A stretch of DNA of 64,000 bases, from the NCBI RefSeq assembly GCF_028532725.1, contig NZ_JAQKGU010000011.1, positions 1 to 64,000 of the forward strand, given 5' to 3'. A program made the position numbers and the translations under genes. The notes beneath the pieces are model-generated. The model searched no databases and had not been told where the DNA came from. It saw only the letters and a list, made by a program, of their open reading frames with translations. Below are positions 42,660 through 50,981 of this stretch, one piece after another. The stretch is from Desulfovibrio sp. Fe33. GTDB taxonomy: Bacteria > Desulfobacterota > Desulfovibrionia > Desulfovibrionales > Desulfovibrionaceae. How positions within the stretch are numbered: the first letter of the stretch is position 1; each line of letters opens with the position of its first letter.

Positions 42660-43022
42660 ATGATTACCGTAATGGAACAGTCCACGCCGAAGATGCTCGC
42701 GGTCCGGGCTTCCGACAGATTGACGGACGAGGACTACCGGGATGTCTGGATTCCGGCCCTGGAGAAGCTCATCAATGATAACGGCAAGGCCGACGCCTTG
42801 TTCTACATGGATGCGGATTTCACCGGGTGGGATGTGATGGCCGCATGGGACGACGCCAAGTTCGGGCTGGCCCATCGCAAGGATTTCCGCAGACTCGCCG
42901 TTGTCGGCGGCTCCAACTGGGTGCGGTGGGGCGTCAAGCTCGGCGAACTGCTCATGGATTGCGAAATCAGATTGTACCCGCCGGAAAAGCTCGGCCAGGC
43001 CCTTGAGTGGGTAACGTCCTGA
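42660..43022 (+). CDS. SpoIIAA-like STAS/SEC14-type protein
   Basis: A 120-residue cytosolic protein of the SpoIIAA-like (DUF3478) family: RLTDEDYRDVWIPALEKLI followed by ALFYMDADFTGWDVMAAWDDAKFGLAH and RLAVVGGSNWVRWG. The biochemical role of the family is unknown. The ATG at 42660 has a full AAGGAGGT ribosome site. It is followed by a strong terminator and is probably monocistronic. Confidence 0.82.
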   Translation: MITVMEQSTPKMLAVRASDRLTDEDYRDVWIPALEKLINDNGKADALFYMDADFTGWDVMAAWDDAKFGLAHRKDFRRLAVVGGSNWVRWGVKLGELLMDCEIRLYPPEKLGQALEWVTS

Positions 43023-43060
43023 GTACCGGGTCAAGAACAGTTTTTATTGCGCGCAAAAGG

Positions 43061-43093
43061 AAACGGACGCTTGATTCAAGCGTCCGTTTTTTT
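43061..43093 (+). terminator. Intrinsic terminator after the SpoIIAA-like gene
   Basis: A 13-bp stem AAACGGACGCTTG/CAAGCGTCCGTTT with a three-base loop, running into a T tract. Confidence 0.9.
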
Positions 43094-43100
43094 CATCAAA

Positions 43101-43147
43101 GTGGTGGGCTAAACGGGGGGAAGCCGTGACTTCCGCCGTGTGAAGAA
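43101..43147 (-). pseudogene. Decayed 3' half of tRNA-Val, probable attachment-site remnant
   Basis: This stretch matches the 3' half of the intact tRNA-Val at 44663-44739 in the same orientation. GTGGTGGGC is identical, as are GTGACTTCC and CCGTGTGAAGA, with a small gap and substitutions between; similarity ends just past the anticodon loop. The acceptor 5' half and D-arm are missing. This is the geometry left by integration at the 3' end of a tRNA gene. Confidence 0.65.
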
Positions 43148-43240
43148 AGCGCGGAGAAGGCTTGTCGATACTTCATCTACTGAGAGACGTTCGATCTCGG
43201 AACGCTCCCTCGTGATCCGGGCGGGGAGCCAAAACAGGTA

Positions 43241-44299
43241 TTAAGTAAACGTTTCAAGCCAGTTGAGAAACTTTTGAGCTTGAGTGTCGAGTGAAAATGT
43301 GGTGACGGCATGGGCATGAACGGCCTGCTTCATGGCGAGCAATTCCTCATCGGGCAAGTCCAACAGGCGGGCAAGGGCCTTTTCAAATCCGGCACTATTG
43401 CTTTGAGGCTCAACGAGAAGCTCTTTCATGTCAGGGTGCCAGATTTCCGGCGGCCCTCCTATGTTTCGCGCCACGGGAACGAGACCGTTCGCCATTGCCT
43501 CCTCAAGAGCGATGCCGAGAGGCTCACAAAGAGTGGGCAGTACGAAAATATCCGCGCGTTCAAGCTCGGCCGTAACATCGGTGACAAAACCGGTCCACTC
43601 AATTTCATCATGCAAACCGAGCGATTGACAGAGCTCCTTGAGTGCCTGTTCATCCTTGCCAGTGCCAACAATTATGCATTTAAATTCGTACCCTTTGTGC
43701 TTCAAACCGGCGAGGGCTTCCAAAAGGTGGGAATGCCCTTTATCCCTGTTGAGTTGGCTTGTGGCGATGATGGTTCGCGGAGAATGGTTGCGGGATGGGG
43801 AAAGCGGATTTGGGCGCGTGCCCGGAAATATGGCCGTGAAGTCGTAGTCGTTGAATAGCGGCACTGACTTTGTCAGGCTTTTCAACACAAAATTGCTGCA
43901 CGCGATCAGATGCGCCCCGATAACACGCTGTGTGGCCCTGGTCTTGAATCTGTTCACCACATCATGGGGTGCGCCCAAGTGTTGCACTACGGGAATCCCC
44001 AAAATTTTGGCGGCGACCCCGGCAGTACGCAAGTCCTTGGATATGTTGCAGACCAGAACGTCAATTTTGTGCTTTGACAGGTACTTCAAAAAGAAAATGA
44101 TGGACAACGGGTTGAGGTCAAACCCGAATGAATGCGCGGCGGCAGGGATTCCCAAATGCGTCGCCTTTTCCACGAATGCTCCAGGGCGGCCGACAATCCA
44201 TGTTTTGTGTCCTTGGCGGAGAAGGCTTTCCGCCATGTCGAGGCACCACGTTTTGACCCCGCCCCATTTGCGGGTCGAATTTACGAAGAGTATATTCAT
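43241..44299 (-). CDS. GT4-type (family 1) glycosyltransferase
   Basis: A 352-residue GT-B transferase. NILFVNSTRKWGGVKTWCLDMA is the usual N-terminal glycine loop. The C-terminal domain contains IIATSQLNRDKGHSHLLEAL, FKCIIVGTG, WTGFVTDV and the donor-binding FVLPTLCEPLGIALEEAMAN (E-x7-E motif). It likely adds a sugar to a surface polysaccharide; donor and acceptor are unknown. Base composition differs from its neighbours: lines counted by hand gave 50-57% G+C against about 67% in rnfB. It is the only clear gene in the tRNA-Val-bounded segment. Confidence 0.87.
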   Translation of the reverse strand: MNILFVNSTRKWGGVKTWCLDMAESLLRQGHKTWIVGRPGAFVEKATHLGIPAAAHSFGFDLNPLSIIFFLKYLSKHKIDVLVCNISKDLRTAGVAAKILGIPVVQHLGAPHDVVNRFKTRATQRVIGAHLIACSNFVLKSLTKSVPLFNDYDFTAIFPGTRPNPLSPSRNHSPRTIIATSQLNRDKGHSHLLEALAGLKHKGYEFKCIIVGTGKDEQALKELCQSLGLHDEIEWTGFVTDVTAELERADIFVLPTLCEPLGIALEEAMANGLVPVARNIGGPPEIWHPDMKELLVEPQSNSAGFEKALARLLDLPDEELLAMKQAVHAHAVTTFSLDTQAQKFLNWLETFT

Positions 44300-44662
44300 C
44301 CGATAAGAATTCAGTATTATTGATTTATATAGTTAACAAAGGGTATGTGCACCCTTAAAATCCTGTACGGACGCTAACAGATACAGGCTGTTTATCCAAC
44401 CTATTAAACCATACCCCCATGAAGCCCCTTCGGATTAAAATTCGCGTGCGTCGGTGGGCCGGAAAGGCAAACAGAACGATTCTTCGCATCGCCGAAGGGC
44501 TTTGCACAGGGGGACGAATTGCATCGTTATTATCCGTTCCAGAGGATCTGTCTTGGCGGGGGAGGGAGCCAATTTCTGATTCCTCCCGGGACTTGGTCCT
44601 GCCATTTGCTCCCCAAAACAAGGAAAGGGTTTAGGAGTAAAACTCCTAAACCCTTGATTACG
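44300..44662. other. AT-richer intergenic segment, no gene supported
   Basis: This 363-bp stretch between the glycosyltransferase and tRNA-Val holds short open frames on both strands but none with a ribosome site and a recognisable product. The last 50 bases contain the tRNA-Val terminator. It is part of the possible integrated segment. Confidence 0.5.
44617..44655 (-). terminator. Intrinsic terminator after tRNA-Val
   Basis: A perfect 14-bp stem AAGGGTTTAGGAGT/ACTCCTAAACCCTT with a three-base loop, followed on the minus strand by a T-rich tract, begins eight bases after the tRNA 3' end. Confidence 0.85.
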
Positions 44663-44739
44663 TGGTGGGCGATACGGGATTTGAACCTGTGACTTCCACC
44701 GTGTGAAGATGGCACTCTGACCAGCTGAGTTAATCGCCC
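44663..44739 (-). tRNA. tRNA-Val(CAC)
   Basis: A 77-nt cloverleaf. Acceptor GGGCGAT pairs with ATCGCCC, the anticodon loop TTCACAC gives CAC, the T-arm has GGTTCAAATCC, and CCA is encoded. Its 3' end faces the lower-G+C segment and a decayed copy of its 3' half lies 1.5 kb away. Confidence 0.95.
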
Positions 44740-44817
44740 TTTTTGGTCTTTCCTTGGGGACATCGCCTCAAGGGAGAAACTGTATATCCTTCTACCCTGA
44801 GGCTTGGCAACCTTTTT

Positions 44818-46920
44818 TTACTGATTTTTTACACAATCTTCGCTGGCGCATTCCTGTCCCTCGGCCATGTCCCGATTGTAGCAGGTCAGGCCGCACCGCA
44901 GGCACCGGCATGTCTCGTGTTTGGCCTGGGCTTCGTTGAGCGCGCCTTCGATTTCATCGAAGGAACAGGCGCGTTCGTCGCATTCCAACAGGTGCGGCAT
45001 CTTGGACCGTTCACGCCAGCCCACGTCCGGGATATCCGTGAACATGGTGTAGGCGAGCAGGTCGCGCTGGGTACGCTCTTCAACATGAGGCGTTTCGCCG
45101 TTGAGATACTGGTGAATGGATCGTGCCGCCTTGCGCCCTTCGCCCAGGGCGGTGATGACCAGGGCCGGACCGGTGTGCATGTCGCCGCCGGTAAAGACGT
45201 GGGGCATGGCCGTTTGCAGCGTATCGGGATCGGCGGCCAGGGTGCGCCAGCGCGTTTCCTCCAATTGGCAGACGCCGTCTTCGTACAGGCACGAAAGTTC
45301 GGGCTTCTGGCCGATGGCGGTGTACACGGTGTTCGCTTCGAGCAGGGTTTCGGACCCTTCGATGGGAACGGGGCTGCGGCGTCCGGATGCGTCGGGCTCG
45401 CCGAGTTCCATCTGGATGTATTCGACGTGGGTGACGTGCCCGGCGTCATCGGTGACGATGCGCGTGGGCGCGGCGAGAAAGAGGTATTTGACGCCCTCCT
45501 CCTCGGCCCCGATGATTTCCTCCACGTTGGCGGGCATTTCGTCTCGGGTGCGGCGATACATGAGCGTCACTTCCGCGCCGAGGCGCAGGCTGGTCCTGGC
45601 CGCATCGATGGCGGTGTTGCCGCCGCCGATGACCACGACCTTTTTGCCCGTGCCGGTGTCGATGCCCAGTCCCACCTTGGTCAGGAATTCGGTGCCGGTG
45701 GATATGCCGGCGGCGTCCTCGTTCTCGATGCGCAGGTTCATGTTCATCCAAGCGCCGATGCCGAGGAATACGGCTTCGAAACCGTCTTCCCGCAGGGTGT
45801 TCAGGGAAAAGTCCTTTCCGAAAAACTTTTCGTATTGCACGTCGATACCCAGGTCGAGGATGCCCTCGATCTCCCAGTCGAGCACGGCCTTGGGCAGGCG
45901 GTATTCCGGGATGCCGTAGCGCAATTGGCCGCCGAGTTTGGGCATGGAGTCGAATATGGTCGGGCTGTGCCCCAGGCGGCGCAGGAAGAAGGCGCAGGAC
46001 AACCCGGCGGGGCCGCCGCCGATGACCGCCACCTTGCGGCCGGTGTCCGGAGCGCAGGGGATGGGCAGGCGGGTTCCGGAATTCATTTCCCAGTCGGCCG
46101 CAAACCGTTTTATCATGTTGATGCCCACGGGCTCGTCCACATGGCCGCGGCGGCAGACGCCTTCGCAGGGGTGGGGGCAGACCCGTCCGATGGACAGGGG
46201 CATGGGAATGCGTTCGCGGATGGTCTCCAAAGCGCCCGCGTAATCGCCGCGCGAGACCTGTTCGATGTAGCGGGGGATGTTGATCTGCCCCGGGCATTTC
46301 TGGCGACACGGGGCCAGGCAGTCGGTTTCGAGATTGAGATGGGTGATGCGCGCGGACATGCCCCAGACGGTAATCACGCCGCGCGGGCAGACCTGTTCGC
46401 AGCCGCCGCAGGCCGTGCAGAGATTCGGGTCGACCACAGGGTAGCCGTTGGGGCCCATTTCGATGGCCCCGAACTGGCAGGCCGTAACGCAGGTGCCGAA
46501 ACCGAGGCAGCCTTCGGGGCACATCTTGGAGCCGTTGTAGAGCATGTGCTGGGCGCGGCAGTCCTTGACCCCCGCGTATTTGTAGACTTCCTCGGCGCGG
46601 ATGCCGCCGGTGCAGTCCACGAAGGCGACCTGTTTTTCCATGGAGGAGAACTCAAGGCCCATGATGGCGGCCACCTTCACGGCCACGGCGTCTCCGCCGA
46701 TGACGCAGACCGTGGCTCCGGCTTTGCCTTCGACCACGCCCTGGGCGGCTCCGGCGCAGCCGGGGAAGCCGCACCCGCCGCAGTTGGCCCCGGCCAGCAC
46801 GCTTTCGACCTGGGCGATGCGCGGGTCTTCGTAGACGTAGAGCAGCTTGGAGGCCACGGCCAGAATGATGGCGGCCGTGAACCCGATGCCGAAAAGAATC
46901 AGAACGGAAGCGGTTATCAT
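44818..46920 (-). CDS. rnfB: RnfB fused to a GltD/NfnB-like NAD(P)H oxidoreductase
   Basis: A 700-residue protein. Residues 1-30 are the RnfB membrane helix; 40-75 hold the 4Fe-4S domain with C47, C50, C55 and C72; about 130-200 hold further CxxCxxC clusters that take electrons from ferredoxin. From about 220 to the end the sequence is that of a glutamate-synthase small subunit/NfnB-type flavoprotein: CLAPCRQKCPGQINIPRY, the FAD motif VAVIGGGPAGLSCAFFL and the nucleotide motif VVVIGGGNTAIDAART. The C-terminus adds a Cys-rich tail (CRCLRCGLTC). Ordinary RnfB has about 180-330 residues. It is the last gene of the rnf operon. Confidence 0.88.
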   Translation of the reverse strand: MITASVLILFGIGFTAAIILAVASKLLYVYEDPRIAQVESVLAGANCGGCGFPGCAGAAQGVVEGKAGATVCVIGGDAVAVKVAAIMGLEFSSMEKQVAFVDCTGGIRAEEVYKYAGVKDCRAQHMLYNGSKMCPEGCLGFGTCVTACQFGAIEMGPNGYPVVDPNLCTACGGCEQVCPRGVITVWGMSARITHLNLETDCLAPCRQKCPGQINIPRYIEQVSRGDYAGALETIRERIPMPLSIGRVCPHPCEGVCRRGHVDEPVGINMIKRFAADWEMNSGTRLPIPCAPDTGRKVAVIGGGPAGLSCAFFLRRLGHSPTIFDSMPKLGGQLRYGIPEYRLPKAVLDWEIEGILDLGIDVQYEKFFGKDFSLNTLREDGFEAVFLGIGAWMNMNLRIENEDAAGISTGTEFLTKVGLGIDTGTGKKVVVIGGGNTAIDAARTSLRLGAEVTLMYRRTRDEMPANVEEIIGAEEEGVKYLFLAAPTRIVTDDAGHVTHVEYIQMELGEPDASGRRSPVPIEGSETLLEANTVYTAIGQKPELSCLYEDGVCQLEETRWRTLAADPDTLQTAMPHVFTGGDMHTGPALVITALGEGRKAARSIHQYLNGETPHVEERTQRDLLAYTMFTDIPDVGWRERSKMPHLLECDERACSFDEIEGALNEAQAKHETCRCLRCGLTCYNRDMAEGQECASEDCVKNQ

Positions 46921-46932
46921 GCGGTCAAACTC

Positions 46933-47508
46933 CTAGGAAGCCATGCCCTTGAAGGCGAAGAAGGCCAGAGACATGAGCCCGGCCATGACGAGGCCGAGCG
47001 GGGTGCCCTTCATGGCCATGGGCACTCTGGACAGGTCGAGCCGCTCGCGGATGCCCGCCAGAAGCACCAGGGCGAGCATGAAGCCGAAGCCCGACGCCAC
47101 GGAGAAGATCAGGGTTTCGAGCAGGGTGTATTCCTCTCGCTGGCAGATGATGGCGATGCCGAGCACCGCGCAGTTGGTGGTAATCAGCGGGAGGAAAATG
47201 CCGAGCGACTTGTACAGCGGGGGGATGGCCTTTTTCAGGAACATTTCGACGAACTGGACCAGGGCGGCGATGACCAGGATGAAGGCGATGGTCTGGAGGT
47301 AGTCGAGGTCGCTGGGCGCGAGCAGGAATTTCTGCACACACCAGGTGATGACCGCCGCCATGGCGGCCACGAACACGACGGCCAGCCCCATGCCGATGGC
47401 CACGCCCGATTCCTTGGACGTGCCGATGAACGGGCAGTTGCCCAGGTATTGCGCCAACACGATGTTGTTGACGAAGATGGCGGCTATGACGAGAACGAAA
47501 TAATCCAT
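46933..47508 (-). CDS. rnfA: Rnf electron transport complex, subunit RnfA
   Basis: A 191-residue membrane protein with six helices. The opening MDYFVLVIAAIFVNNIVLAQYLGNCPF is strongly conserved in RnfA, and ITTNCAVLGIAI is the second Cys-bearing motif that with its RnfE counterpart holds a membrane 2Fe-2S cluster. It pairs with RnfE. It lies between rnfE and rnfB with gaps of about ten bases. Confidence 0.94.
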   Translation of the reverse strand: MDYFVLVIAAIFVNNIVLAQYLGNCPFIGTSKESGVAIGMGLAVVFVAAMAAVITWCVQKFLLAPSDLDYLQTIAFILVIAALVQFVEMFLKKAIPPLYKSLGIFLPLITTNCAVLGIAIICQREEYTLLETLIFSVASGFGFMLALVLLAGIRERLDLSRVPMAMKGTPLGLVMAGLMSLAFFAFKGMAS

Positions 47509-47517
47509 GGTGCCTCC

Positions 47518-48195
47518 CTAAACTCTCGGCTTGCTGGAACACATGCCGCAGGTCTTGCAGTCGTGGACCGGGCCTTCGACGGCCTCCAGCCCCTTGGTCT
47601 TGCGCTGCCAGTTGGTCAGGGCGTTCATGCCCGCGAGCAGTACGCCCAGGCAGACGAAGGCGCCGGGGGCCTCCACCATGAAGCCGAACGGCTCGTACCA
47701 GGAGCCCATGATCTGCATTCCGAACCATGTGCCGTAACCGAACAGCTCACGCAGTGAACCGAGGAACGTCAGGGAGAGGGTGAAGCCCAGTCCCATGCCC
47801 AGGCCGTCGGCCACGGACAGCAGGACCGGATTCTTGGAGGCGAATGCTTCCGCCCGTCCCAGGATGATGCAGTTGACCACGATGAGCGGCACGAAGATGC
47901 CGAGCTGCTGGTACAACGGATAGGCGTAGGCCTGCATGAGCAGTTCCACGCAGACCACCAGGGATGCGGCGACCACGATGAAGCAGGCGATGCGGACCTT
48001 GGACGGGATGATGTTGCGCAACATGGAAACCAGCATGTTGGACAGGGCCAGGACGAAGATGACGGCCATGCCCATACCGAAGCCGTTGTATGCGGTCTTG
48101 GTGACGGCCAGGGTGGGGCAAAGCCCCAGGACCAGCTTGAACGGCGGCAGGTCGCGCCACAGTCCTTTCGAAAATTCCTTCCACAATGTGCTCAT
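47518..48195 (-). CDS. rnfE: Rnf electron transport complex, subunit RnfE
   Basis: A 225-residue membrane protein, homologous to RnfA in topology: LVLGLCPTLAVTKTAYNGFGMG contains the first conserved Cys and IVVNCIILGRAEAFAS the second. The C-terminal tail carries DCKTCGMCSSK, an extra Cys cluster not usual in RnfE. The ATG at 48195 is chosen; the open frame continues into rnfG sequence. It is the partner of RnfA. Confidence 0.92.
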   Translation of the reverse strand: MSTLWKEFSKGLWRDLPPFKLVLGLCPTLAVTKTAYNGFGMGMAVIFVLALSNMLVSMLRNIIPSKVRIACFIVVAASLVVCVELLMQAYAYPLYQQLGIFVPLIVVNCIILGRAEAFASKNPVLLSVADGLGMGLGFTLSLTFLGSLRELFGYGTWFGMQIMGSWYEPFGFMVEAPGAFVCLGVLLAGMNALTNWQRKTKGLEAVEGPVHDCKTCGMCSSKPRV

Positions 48196-48208
48196 GCTCA
48201 ATACCTTG

Positions 48209-48787
48209 CTAGGACGTCCACGTGTTGCGGATCTTGTCCTTGATCTGTTGGAATATCCTGATCGCCTCGTTGACGGCGGCCACACTGCCGGTTGATGAGA
48301 TCGTCGCTCCGGCGATGGCCGTGATGTCGCCGCCGTCCTTGCTCAGGGCGAGGGAATCGGTGGCGTGGCCGCGGAACTGATCGCGGTACTCGGGCTCCAC
48401 CAGGCGCATACCCATGCCCGGCGTTTCCTTGAGGGTGGTTGTACCGATGCCCGCCAGTCTGGAGCCGTCGGTGTCGAAGCCGACCATGATGCCCACCGGG
48501 CCGCCGTACCCCTTGCCGAAGGTCTCGAAGGCCACGCCCAGGAGTTTGCCGTCCTTCATGGCCGGGAACACGGTTACGGTGCCGTCGGGCAGGTCGAATG
48601 TCTTGCGGTCCTTCACCGGGTTGTTGTCGAAGTCGACGAATATCTGCGCCAGGGCCGGGCCCTGCACATAGGTCAGGACCTGTTCCTCGATGCGTTCCGA
48701 GGTGGCTTGGCGAACCGAAGCCAGAGTCAGCCCGGACAGGCCGCAAATAAGCGACAGGACCAGGACCATCTTTATCATTTCCTTCAT
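48209..48787 (-). CDS. rnfG: Rnf electron transport complex, subunit RnfG
   Basis: A 192-residue subunit with one N-terminal helix (MVLVLSLICGLSGLTLA) and a periplasmic FMN-binding domain. ETPGMGMRLVEPEYRDQFRG and the flavinylation region AIAGATISSTGSV fit RnfG; the acceptor Thr is in AGAT instead of the usual SGAT. Covalent FMN requires ApbE, which is not nearby. It starts immediately after rnfD. Confidence 0.9.
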   Translation of the reverse strand: MKEMIKMVLVLSLICGLSGLTLASVRQATSERIEEQVLTYVQGPALAQIFVDFDNNPVKDRKTFDLPDGTVTVFPAMKDGKLLGVAFETFGKGYGGPVGIMVGFDTDGSRLAGIGTTTLKETPGMGMRLVEPEYRDQFRGHATDSLALSKDGGDITAIAGATISSTGSVAAVNEAIRIFQQIKDKIRNTWTS

Positions 48788-49768
48788 CTACACGCCCTCC
48801 GAGCCGTCCAGGAATGAATAGGGTCCGCCGAACGGTTTGGGCCGGATGCGGTCCAGCAGCGGGGTGAACAGGTTGGTCAGCAGGATGGCGAAGGGCACGC
48901 CGTCGGGATAGATGCCGTAAACCCTGATGACGATGACCATGGCTCCGGCCATGAGTCCGAAGAGGATGGACGGCAGCCGTCCGATGGGGCTGGAGGCCGG
49001 ATCGGTGGCCAGGAAGAAGGCTCCGAAGACCGCGCCGCCCGCCAGCAGGTGGAACAGGGGCGGGGCATAGACCGTGGGGTCGATGAGGTTGTAGGCCCAG
49101 GCCGTCAGCAGGAGCCCGCCGATGAAGGCGGCGGGGATTTCCCAGGAGATGTGCCTGCGCAGAAGCAGGAAGGCTCCGCCCGCCAGAAGGGCGGCCACAT
49201 GGACGGCCCCCAGGCCGCCGAGCTGGTTGCCCAGGAGCAGGTCGGAGTAGCGGATGGAGTCGATGTGGTCCACGCCGAAATACTTGAGCTGTTGCAGGGG
49301 GGCGGCCAGTTTGAAGGAGAGCATGGTCGCGTTGGTGTCCATGTAGCCTCCCCAGGATATGCGGCATACGGCCCAGCCCACCAGCGGCGAGCAGAGCGGG
49401 TTGCCGCCCAGGCCGCCGAAGATCATTTTGCCCAAGGCGATGGAGGCGATCGAGCCGATCGTCACCAGCCACCATGGAGTCGAGGCGGGCAGCAGGAAGG
49501 CGAGCATCAGGCCCGTGACCAGGGCGCTGTAGTCGTCAACGGACTGTTCGCGTTTCATGATTCGGTTGAGCGCGGCCTCGGCAACCACGGCTACGGCGCA
49601 GGACAGGGCCATGACCCGGAGCGCTTCCACGCCGAAGATGACCACGGCCATGACGGCCGCGGGCAGGAGCGCGACGAGGGTGTCGAGCATCTGGCGGCGG
49701 ATGGTCCGTCCGCAATGCACATGCGGCGGCGCGGTTACGGTCAGAATGGGGTTGAGCTGCTTCAGCAT
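48788..49768 (-). CDS. rnfD: Rnf electron transport complex, subunit RnfD
   Basis: A 326-residue membrane protein with about nine helices, RnfD/NqrB family. LNPILTVTAPPHVHCGRTIRRQMLD opens it, and NPLCSPLVGWAVCRISWGG follows. The periplasmic FMN-attachment Thr is probably in the DTNATMLSF segment, which is a poor match to the usual motif. The start at 49768 overlaps the end of rnfC by seven bases. Confidence 0.9.
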   Translation of the reverse strand: MLKQLNPILTVTAPPHVHCGRTIRRQMLDTLVALLPAAVMAVVIFGVEALRVMALSCAVAVVAEAALNRIMKREQSVDDYSALVTGLMLAFLLPASTPWWLVTIGSIASIALGKMIFGGLGGNPLCSPLVGWAVCRISWGGYMDTNATMLSFKLAAPLQQLKYFGVDHIDSIRYSDLLLGNQLGGLGAVHVAALLAGGAFLLLRRHISWEIPAAFIGGLLLTAWAYNLIDPTVYAPPLFHLLAGGAVFGAFFLATDPASSPIGRLPSILFGLMAGAMVIVIRVYGIYPDGVPFAILLTNLFTPLLDRIRPKPFGGPYSFLDGSEGV

Positions 49769-50967
49769 GGCGTGTCTCCGGTCTGCTCCTTGATTTCGTC
49801 GCCAGAAGGTCCGGCAGGCGCGCTGGCTCCGGCCAGCAGGGCCAACTCGTATTTGGCGAGGCGGATGTATTGCAGAAGCGGGCGTTGCGCCGTGCACCAG
49901 TAGCCGCACAGGCCGCATTCCATGCAGGAGTGGATGTGGTAGGCCTCGGCCCGCTTGAACTGCTTGAATTCGGCGCATCGGCTTATCAGGCCGGGCATGA
50001 TCCGGGCCGGACAGTGGCGTTCGCACGCCCCGCAGCCCAGGCAGAAATTGTCGGTGGGCTCCAGGCCCTCTTCCCTGCGCAGGATGGTCAGGCCGCAGGA
50101 GTCCTTGCCCACCCCCTGGTCGAGGTTGGCCGCGGCCAGGCCGCGCAGGGGGCCGCCCAGGACGAGGCGGTCGCCAGGTTGGATTTGCGCTCCGGCCTCG
50201 GCGGCCAGGAATCCGACGGGGGTGCCCACGCGGACGAGCTGGTTCTGCCCGCCGATGGTCATGACCGTTTCGGTTACGGGGCGGCCGGTTTCCATGACCC
50301 GGCCGATGGCGTACAGGTCGCCGACCGAAAGCATGGTCGCGTTTTCCGGCCGGGAGCCGGGCAGGACCTCCTGCCCGAGGACCGCCTTGTAAACCAACGG
50401 GTCGAGTCCGTTGGGATAGACCGGGGCCACGTGGACCACTTCGCAGTTGGCGAAGGCGTTGGCCCTGTTGCCCTTGGCGGCCGCCAGGAACATCTTGGAC
50501 GGTTCCACAACCTTGGCGGCCGTTTCCAGGCCCAGCTCCAGGGTTTTGCGGTAGTCGTGCAGCAGGGGCTCGAACACGGAGATGCCCGGTTCGGGCGGGA
50601 CTCCGTTGATAATCAGTGTAGGGGCCTTGCGCAGGGCGCCTACGTTGACGCCCATGGATTTGAGCCAATGCCGGAGCGGCTCGCCGCCGTCTCGACAAGG
50701 CTGGATGGGGTCGGCTTTGCCTCCTCCGTCCACTTCAAGAAGTATGGAGTAGCGTTCCACTTCGAGGATGGTCCCGGCCAGGGGGGCGTGCAGGTCGCCC
50801 GTGTCCGGGCCGTTGCCCAGGGCCACCTTGGCGCCGGCGAGGACCTGGTCGCCCACGGCCAGGATCGGGGTCATGCCTTCCATGGGGAGGCGCAGCCTGT
50901 CGGGGCGGGAGGCCGAGACCAGGGGGCCGGTCTCGCCGCACAGCAGGCTGAAGTCGTAATAGCTCAT
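49762..50967 (-). CDS. rnfC: Rnf electron transport complex, subunit RnfC
   Basis: A 401-residue peripheral subunit that binds NADH and FMN and carries two 4Fe-4S clusters. The N-terminal barrel-sandwich region (MEGMTPILAVGDQVLAGAKV) is followed by a Rossmann-like domain. The C-terminal cluster motifs are FCLGCGACERHCPA and CMECGLCGYWC. The start is set at 50967, with AAGGGA about ten bases upstream; an ATG at 50997 would overlap the cytochrome gene. Confidence 0.92.
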   Translation of the reverse strand: MSYYDFSLLCGETGPLVSASRPDRLRLPMEGMTPILAVGDQVLAGAKVALGNGPDTGDLHAPLAGTILEVERYSILLEVDGGGKADPIQPCRDGGEPLRHWLKSMGVNVGALRKAPTLIINGVPPEPGISVFEPLLHDYRKTLELGLETAAKVVEPSKMFLAAAKGNRANAFANCEVVHVAPVYPNGLDPLVYKAVLGQEVLPGSRPENATMLSVGDLYAIGRVMETGRPVTETVMTIGGQNQLVRVGTPVGFLAAEAGAQIQPGDRLVLGGPLRGLAAANLDQGVGKDSCGLTILRREEGLEPTDNFCLGCGACERHCPARIMPGLISRCAEFKQFKRAEAYHIHSCMECGLCGYWCTAQRPLLQYIRLAKYELALLAGASAPAGPSGDEIKEQTGDTPC

Positions 50968-50981
50968 GTCTCTGGAATCCC

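Noticed and set aside
44743-47757. Very long plus-strand frame (1004 codons) antisense to rnfB, rnfA and part of rnfE
   Set aside because: Rich in Gly/His/Ala/Asp without domains; the minus strand encodes intact Rnf subunits with all motifs.
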